From Bacteroidia bacterium (GTDB lineage: Bacteria > Bacteroidota > Bacteroidia > Flavobacteriales_D > Crocinitomicaceae), in contig JAUHXX010000006.1 of NCBI GenBank assembly GCA_030426825.1, positions 1-33,339 of the forward strand: a DNA stretch of 33,339 bases, given 5' to 3'. Shown piece by piece: positions 27,694 through 33,339 of the stretch. How positions within the stretch are numbered: position 1 is the stretch's first letter; every line of letters starts with the position of its first letter. The translations under genes were made by a program, and so were the position numbers. Under the pieces are notes generated by a model that saw only the letters and a program-made list of their open reading frames with translations, was not told the origin of the DNA and did not search any database.

Positions 27694-27749
27694 TTGTAAT
27701 TAAAAAATTTGTGTAAAAGTAATCATTTATCTATAGATTCAAATGCCAG

Positions 27750-29423
27750 TTAATTTGGTTGTTTAAGCCATATTTTGTTCAATTGAGTAGCAATTTCCTT
27801 GTTATAGTCTATTCCACCATCTATATTTTGATTTTCAGATGGAGAATTTTCCAACATAAATTGATACGGATTAATGGCTCCTTTTTCATAGGAGCCGGTT
27901 TTTATGAATTGTGTATATCTCATAATTTCAGTAGCAATAGACTCTAATAATTGAAGATTATCAACAACTTTTACAATCAACTGATTTCCAGTATAATTGA
28001 TTTTTAAATCTAGATGTAAATCTTCAAGGAATTTAATTTCAAAAGGGTCGATATAAAAATTGCTGTGATCTTGCTCTTGAAACTTACCCCAATCCATGAA
28101 CAATTGTTGCACGCTTTGGTTCAGCTTTCCAAATTTTTGACCAGGACTGTCTTCGTTAAAAAAGAGTGCCCTCAGCACATCCATATCAGTATATCCACCG
28201 TTGAAAAACAGTAATGAAGGAATAGCCCAATAATTTGCCCAATCCCAAAAAATCTTTGGAATCATTATTTGACTTTGACCAAATAGTGGATATTTATTGG
28301 TGTAGATATGTAGCCAATTTTCAAACATGGCTTTGTGTGTGCGTTCATAGACGATAGTTCGTACATGAATATCCTCCTGGTTTAAATCTCGTGTAATCAA
28401 ATCACTGATCCAACTGTTCGACATTCCTATAAAATCCGTTCCAGGAGAATAGAAAGGGTCTGCAAATACACCAGCGTCCCCAACGGCACACCAACGATCA
28501 TGAGAATATAATTGCTTGGCCCCATGAGCATATTTTTTTAAGACCATAAAGTCGAGCAGGTCATCTTTTTTTTCTTCAATTACAGCAGCACATTGTGGCT
28601 CATTTTCTTTTAACCATTCTAGTGCTTTATCAAATCGATTGATTTTATTGAATTCGACATGCCTTGGATCTGCAACAATGCCTACAGAAGTATTTCCTGA
28701 GGATAATGGTATTAACCAAACCCAATATCCAGGTCCCATTAGGTGATTGGTACTCAACCTTCTCAGTCCAGGTTTTAGTTTTGACTTCCAAGCAGAGTTA
28801 TCAGACCAATCTGTAACATCAATTTCACCTTTAACTCTGAACCAGCAGGTATTGATATTGTGCTCAACAGATTCGGTTAACTCAAGTTTACGTTTTAAAA
28901 AAGCTAGTCTTCCGGTGGCATCAACCAACCATTTTGCTTTATAATTATTGGTTTGATTTTCAGTTTCAACGCTGATGCTGTGACCTGCTTCATCAATTTC
29001 TGCTCCGGTTACAGTTGCACCTTGTAAAATCGCATTGCCCAATTCCTTATTTCTTTTAAGCAATTCATTTTCAAATAGTCCTCTATCTAATTGATGACTT
29101 GGAACAGGGGGTGGGTTTATCGGGCCGATTTCTGCACGTTGATCAATTTGATCTCTTTTACTTGGAGTTAGAAAAAATCGCAATCCGTGTTTTGGCAATT
29201 GATCTTGATCTAAATATTCTTTTAAACCGAGAATTTCTCGTAAATAATAGGTGCCGAGTTCTACTGTAGATTCTCCAACTTTGTGAGCAGAATCAACTGG
29301 GTTTGTGGCGTTTTTTTCTGCAATTAAAATACTCGCTTCTGGATTTGCTTTTTTAAGTTGTAATCCTAAGCATAATCCTGCAAGACCGCCGCCAGCTATA
29401 ATGATATCAAAATTGTTCTCCAT
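27750..29423 (-). CDS. FAD-dependent oxidoreductase, tryptophan-halogenase-like family
   Basis: FDIIIAGGGLAGLCLGLQL (FAD binding), HKVGEST, GPGYWVWLIPLSSGNTSVGIV (WxWxIP-like), VGDAGVFADPFYSPGTDFI. Confidence 0.82.
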   Translation of the reverse strand: MENNFDIIIAGGGLAGLCLGLQLKKANPEASILIAEKNATNPVDSAHKVGESTVELGTYYLREILGLKEYLDQDQLPKHGLRFFLTPSKRDQIDQRAEIGPINPPPVPSHQLDRGLFENELLKRNKELGNAILQGATVTGAEIDEAGHSISVETENQTNNYKAKWLVDATGRLAFLKRKLELTESVEHNINTCWFRVKGEIDVTDWSDNSAWKSKLKPGLRRLSTNHLMGPGYWVWLIPLSSGNTSVGIVADPRHVEFNKINRFDKALEWLKENEPQCAAVIEEKKDDLLDFMVLKKYAHGAKQLYSHDRWCAVGDAGVFADPFYSPGTDFIGMSNSWISDLITRDLNQEDIHVRTIVYERTHKAMFENWLHIYTNKYPLFGQSQIMIPKIFWDWANYWAIPSLLFFNGGYTDMDVLRALFFNEDSPGQKFGKLNQSVQQLFMDWGKFQEQDHSNFYIDPFEIKFLEDLHLDLKINYTGNQLIVKVVDNLQLLESIATEIMRYTQFIKTGSYEKGAINPYQFMLENSPSENQNIDGGIDYNKEIATQLNKIWLKQPN

Positions 29424-30341
29424 TTATTGCTTCATTGATGGAATACCTGAGTAAAAAAATTGTTGCTTTTTCGCTTTGATCTTTTTCTGCGTAAAAGGTC
29501 GCACCAATATCGAATATACCGTGACAATAATAGGTGAAACTATGAATAAGGCGAAAACAAGATAGCATCTAAAGCCTACAAGCCAACGTTTTCGTGCTGA
29601 GGGCTTTTCTTTTTTAATGATTTTATTCGCCCACATTTGGAATAGCTTTTTTGCTCTGCCTTCAATGAATAAAACTGTTGTAGTCAAGTGGAATTTTCCT
29701 GCATTTAGAAAACCATCTTGAAGACCTTTGAGATTTGATTCATTCAATTTGCTTAGGGTCATCTTACCATATTCTGAAGCAAAAGCAATGTCTTCATCCG
29801 AAACTCCAGGTTTTGGGAAAATCCCCCATTTTTTAGTCTTTTTTCCTGTTGACATCCAATGCAGAATCGCTATAGCTGACACTAAATTTGAGCTTCGGTC
29901 TGCTAATGGAATATTCCCAACAAGATTGGCACCCGCTTCTTTCAGTTGCTTGATTACTGAATCTTGAGAATTGAGCCACATGTTTCTGGCGCCAATTATG
30001 GTAATCACATCTGTGCCTTTAAGTTTCGCTTTAAATGCTTCATCATGCAATAAAGAATTGGCCGGAATAGATGGAGAAAGAAACCAGGGTTGATAACCGA
30101 AAACTATCAAATCATACTGTTCATGCTTATAACTAATCGGTTTTATATCGGCCGGGATTTCAAGAACAGATTCTGGCATTGCATCATAGAATCTGTCTGT
30201 TTTCCAAGGAAATTCGAATACTTTTAATGGCTCAACTATGACACGATCAACATCATATTCAGAAAAAGGAGATATAAAGTTTTCTAAAATCTCGTGTAAT
30301 TGACCAGATTGAGAATAATTGATGAGCAAGATTTTTTTCAT
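29424..30341 (-). CDS. darA: dialkylresorcinol condensing enzyme DarA
   Basis: KILLINYSQSGQLHEI, YDLIVFGYQPWFLSPSIP, IIGARNMWLNSQ, GIFPKPGVSDEDI. Linked with darB, ACP and KS genes. Confidence 0.87.
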   Translation of the reverse strand: MKKILLINYSQSGQLHEILENFISPFSEYDVDRVIVEPLKVFEFPWKTDRFYDAMPESVLEIPADIKPISYKHEQYDLIVFGYQPWFLSPSIPANSLLHDEAFKAKLKGTDVITIIGARNMWLNSQDSVIKQLKEAGANLVGNIPLADRSSNLVSAIAILHWMSTGKKTKKWGIFPKPGVSDEDIAFASEYGKMTLSKLNESNLKGLQDGFLNAGKFHLTTTVLFIEGRAKKLFQMWANKIIKKEKPSARKRWLVGFRCYLVFALFIVSPIIVTVYSILVRPFTQKKIKAKKQQFFYSGIPSMKQ

Positions 30342-30344
30342 GAG

Positions 30345-30815
30345 CTACTGCAGTTCTTTTGGGTCTAAAATTGAAGAACTCCGAGCATAATCTCTAATGA
30401 TTTGTTGAAGTTGATCTTTCAATGAGCTAAAGTTAGCAACTATATGTTTTTTATCTTCATCAATATTGCCATTGTATTTCAGAATTTTTGGACTATTTTC
30501 TTGTACAGATAATCTAAGAAAGCGATATTCCGTATTTTTTGGATATTTCTCAATAGCAGTTTCAAGCAGATCAACCCCCTGCTTAAACGTATCAAGTTTC
30601 TCTTTCATTCCTTTTAAAAAAGATGCTTTTTTAGCAATCAGCGCTCCTTTATAGGCTTTCACCAGGGTAGAGGATTTCACTTTTTCAAGTTCCTGAATTT
30701 TCGAATCTAAAATGGCCTGCTCTTCACTTTCCAAGGCTTTGTAGTAAGCTCTTTGGTCTACTTGCGCCCCAGCGTATGTAGAAAAAATCAACAGCAGAAT
30801 CAAGAGGTTTTTCAT
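30345..30815 (-). CDS. hypothetical secreted protein, first gene of the dar operon
   Basis: Signal peptide MKNLLILLLIFSTYAGAQ. Stop lies 3 nt before darA start. Confidence 0.75.
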   Translation of the reverse strand: MKNLLILLLIFSTYAGAQVDQRAYYKALESEEQAILDSKIQELEKVKSSTLVKAYKGALIAKKASFLKGMKEKLDTFKQGVDLLETAIEKYPKNTEYRFLRLSVQENSPKILKYNGNIDEDKKHIVANFSSLKDQLQQIIRDYARSSSILDPKELQ

Positions 30816-30838
30816 TTTATCAAAAGGGTTTAATCATT

Positions 30839-30846
30839 CAAATTTA
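30839..30846 (-). promoter_or_regulatory. candidate -7 box (TAAATTTG on minus strand) for the dar operon
   Basis: TANNTTTG, ~24 nt upstream of the ATG at 30815. No clear -33 element. Confidence 0.45.
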
Positions 30847-30959
30847 GCACTTTAATAACACTCAGATTTAAAAGAAGTTTAAAGCTATCTGCACAATGCA
30901 AATCTTATGCCCTTTTCATCTTCAATAAAGATTGAATTCATCAACCAAGTTTAAATTCC

Positions 30960-30967
30960 TATTTTTG
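30960..30967 (+). promoter_or_regulatory. candidate -7 box TATTTTTG for yicC-gmk-nadD
   Basis: TANNTTTG, 17 nt before the ATG at 30985. Confidence 0.45.
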
Positions 30968-30984
30968 TTGAAATTTGAAAGCTC

Positions 30985-31857
30985 ATGCTGCAATCAATGA
31001 CAGGCTTCGGTAAAGCGACCGGAACTTACCAAAATAAAAAAATCACTGTAGAGATAAAATCTTTAAACAGTAAAAACCTTGATCTCTACGTTCGAATGCT
31101 TCCGCAATACAAAGAACATGAGATTGACTTGCGAAAGTACATAGCCAGTCAACTTGATAGAGGAAAAATAGAATGCAATATCAATGTTGAAACCAATGGT
31201 GAAGCAAAATCTTACAGTATTAACAAAGAAGTTGCGGGGAGGTATTATGCTGAACTTGTTGACTTAGGTGCATACCTTGAGATTCCAACAAATGATGTTT
31301 TGGCTACTTTGCTAAAGATGCCAGATATTTTTTCATCTGAAAGTGAAGAAGCGGATGAAAAAGAGTGGGAGTTTATTTTTGACTTGGTTAAGCAAGCAAC
31401 CCAAAAACACATTGATTTCAGGAATGAAGAAGGTAAGGCTTTGTATGATGAGTTCAAGACGAGAATAACAAACATCTCAAATGCATTTGAACAGGTTCCG
31501 AATTTTGAAAAAGCCAGAATTGAGGATATTAAAAATAGAATCGAATCTAATTTAGAAGAATTCGCGTCTGGTACGAAAGTAGATAAGAATAGATTTGAGC
31601 AAGAGTTGATTTATTATATAGAAAAGATTGACATTGCTGAAGAAAAGCAAAGATTGGCAAAGCACCTAGAGTACTTTGTTGAGGTAATGGATCAGCCTAA
31701 ATCTCAAGGAAAAAAACTAGGCTTTATTAGTCAAGAAATAGGAAGAGAAATCAATACGCTGGGTTCTAAATCCTATCATTCAGAAATGCAAAAATTGGTT
31801 GTAGAGATGAAGGATGAACTAGAGAAAATTAAGGAGCAAGTATTGAATACTCTTTAA
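30985..31857 (+). CDS. yicC: YicC family endoribonuclease
   Basis: MLQSMTGFGKATG, VEIKSLNSKNLDLYVRMP-like start. QPKSQGKKLGFISQEIGREINTLGSKS tail. Confidence 0.95.
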   Translation: MLQSMTGFGKATGTYQNKKITVEIKSLNSKNLDLYVRMLPQYKEHEIDLRKYIASQLDRGKIECNINVETNGEAKSYSINKEVAGRYYAELVDLGAYLEIPTNDVLATLLKMPDIFSSESEEADEKEWEFIFDLVKQATQKHIDFRNEEGKALYDEFKTRITNISNAFEQVPNFEKARIEDIKNRIESNLEEFASGTKVDKNRFEQELIYYIEKIDIAEEKQRLAKHLEYFVEVMDQPKSQGKKLGFISQEIGREINTLGSKSYHSEMQKLVVEMKDELEKIKEQVLNTL

Positions 31858-31866
31858 CATCAACAA

Positions 31867-32451
31867 ATGAACGAAGATTTCGAAATAAAGGGGAAATGTT
31901 TAATTTTTTCTGCTCCATCAGGAGCGGGGAAAACTACCTTGGTGCATTACCTATTAAGAAATATTGATTCGTTGGAGTTTTCTGTTTCTGCAGCAAGTAG
32001 AGAACCAAGAGGAAGAGAAATTGATGGAGAAGATTATCATTTTTTATCCGTTGATGAATTCAAAAAAAGAATAGATCAGAATGCATTCATAGAATGGGAA
32101 GAAGTTTATACGAATATGTTTTACGGAACCCTAAAGTCGGAAGTTGAAAAAGCCTGGAGTAAAGGCAAAACAGTGGTGTTTGATGTAGACGCAGAAGGGG
32201 GGATTAATTTGAAAAAAATATTCGGAAAGCATGCGCTATCTATATTCGTAAAACCGCCTTCATTATTTGTCTTAGAACAACGTTTGCGAGACAGAAGAAC
32301 TGAAACCGAAAACAGCATTCAAAAAAGATTGGGAAAAGCGCAAGGGGAGTTAGATAAAGCAGACCAGTTTGACTACGTTTTATTGAATGATAATCTTGAA
32401 AAGGCCTGCCATGAGGCGAAGGAATTAGTGATTCAATTTATTGCCGGATGA
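31867..32451 (+). CDS. gmk: guanylate kinase
   Basis: LIFSAPSGAGKTTLVHYLL, SAASREPRGREIDGEDYHFLS, VVFDVDAEGGINLKK. Confidence 0.96.
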   Translation: MNEDFEIKGKCLIFSAPSGAGKTTLVHYLLRNIDSLEFSVSAASREPRGREIDGEDYHFLSVDEFKKRIDQNAFIEWEEVYTNMFYGTLKSEVEKAWSKGKTVVFDVDAEGGINLKKIFGKHALSIFVKPPSLFVLEQRLRDRRTETENSIQKRLGKAQGELDKADQFDYVLLNDNLEKACHEAKELVIQFIAG

Positions 32452-33095
32452 AAAAAGTAGGACTCTTTTTCGGATCTTTCAATCCCATTCACATTGGGCA
32501 TCTTATTTTGGGAAATTATTTGGCAGATCGTACAGATTTGAATGAAGTATGGTTTGTAGTTTCTCCACATAATCCACATAAAAAGAAAGCCAATTTATTA
32601 GAGGATCATCACCGATTGGCCATGGTAAGAATTGCGGTTGAGGATAACAACAAGCTCAAAGCCTCTGATGTTGAATTCGATTTGCCTAAACCTTCATATA
32701 CTGTTTTTACTCTTCAAAAACTCAAAGAAGATCATCCTGACAAAGAATTCGTATTAATTATGGGAGAGGATAATTTGAGGTCCTTTCATAAATGGAAAAA
32801 CTACGAATATATTTTAGAAAATCATCAAGTATTGGTGTATCCAAGAATCAGAACAATTCAGGAAGAAGAATCTGAAAATAAGATTCTTAATAAAGGAGAG
32901 ATCAGACAAAATAGTCACACTGAGCCTGTCGAAGTGCTATTGCAGTCTGATTCAATTACCTTGCTTGAAGATGTCCCTATGATGAAAATATCTTCTAGTT
33001 TTATAAGAAAGGCTGTTAAAGAAGGTAAAGACATTCGTTATTTATTATCAGAACCGGTTTATCAGTATTTAGACGAAATGAACTTTTATAAATGA
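32448..33095 (+). CDS. nadD: nicotinate-nucleotide adenylyltransferase
   Basis: VGLFFGSFNPIHIGHLILGNYLA, VVSPHNPHKKK, LIMGEDNLRSFHKWKNYE, KISSSFIRKAVKEGKDIRYLL. ATGA overlap with gmk. Confidence 0.95.
   Translation: MKKVGLFFGSFNPIHIGHLILGNYLADRTDLNEVWFVVSPHNPHKKKANLLEDHHRLAMVRIAVEDNNKLKASDVEFDLPKPSYTVFTLQKLKEDHPDKEFVLIMGEDNLRSFHKWKNYEYILENHQVLVYPRIRTIQEEESENKILNKGEIRQNSHTEPVEVLLQSDSITLLEDVPMMKISSSFIRKAVKEGKDIRYLLSEPVYQYLDEMNFYK
32914..32937. repeat. REP-like palindromic sequence GTCACACTGAGCCTGTCGAAGTGC inside nadD
   Basis: CACT...AGTG outer stem with the CTGAGCCTGTCGAAG core seen in many Bacteroidota intergenic REP-like repeats. Translated as SHTEPVEV. Confidence 0.7.
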
Positions 33096-33339
33096 GCACA
33101 TTATTAGCCATAAAAGCCTTGCACGTTATTTTCGTGGTTACCTGGTTCGCAGGCCTCTTTTATATTGTGAGATTGTTTGTGTATCAAGCCGAAGCAAAGG
33201 ATAAGTCTGAAAATGAGCGCTCGGTGTTAGTTCCACAATTCAAAATTATGGCCAAACGACTGTGGTATGGAATAACATGGCCATCTATGATTTTGGCCAC
33301 AACCTTTGGTACCTGGATGATAATAGACACGCCTGCCAT
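33092..33339 (+). CDS. CopD/HemJ-like membrane protein (3' truncated by window edge)
   Basis: MSTLLAIKALHVIFVVTWFAGLFYIVRLFVYQAEA...MAKRLWYGITWPSMILATTFGTWM. Overlaps the nadD stop (ATGA). Confidence 0.8.
   Translation, partial: MSTLLAIKALHVIFVVTWFAGLFYIVRLFVYQAEAKDKSENERSVLVPQFKIMAKRLWYGITWPSMILATTFGTWMIIDTPA

Noticed and set aside
1-33339. CRISPR arrays, tRNA/rRNA genes, phage or toxin-antitoxin modules
   Set aside because: No regularly spaced direct repeats, no recognised tRNA/rRNA sequences and no phage or TA proteins were seen. Small ncRNAs cannot be excluded by eye.

Overview
Window from a Bacteroidota (Flavobacteriia-like) chromosome. This rests on T9SS type A/B sorting domains, TANNTTTG promoter boxes, low GC and gene content. 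Left part: end of a PKD/T9SS-B surface protein, a hemA-hemC-hemD operon, lspA, a DksA-like gene, a SASA-type esterase, a nitroreductase, an M43 metalloprotease and a beta-propeller protein (both T9SS-A), an OmpA/PD40 protein, uvrC split by a frameshift, a tandem pair of paralogous lipoproteins, and an LVIVD-repeat lipoprotein. Right part: a compact ~10 kb minus-strand dialkylresorcinol/flexirubin-type biosynthetic operon (darA, FAD halogenase-like enzyme, darB, small unknown protein, BtrH_N protein, ABC exporter, ACP, KS, CLF-like KS), then yicC-gmk-nadD and a CopD/HemJ-like gene on the plus strand. Main points for follow-up: (i) the pigment operon stops abruptly next to a 92%-identical 83-bp decayed duplicate of its own 3' end and a 138-bp nested-palindrome element with ~14-bp terminal inverted repeats; (ii) a REP-like palindrome appears to be translated in frame within nadD; (iii) the uvrC frameshift; (iv) an orphan T9SS C-terminal-domain remnant; (v) the duplicated lipoproteins keep a conserved TTTGCG-N5-CGCAAA palindrome. 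No database search or alignment software was used. Family names come from motif recognition.
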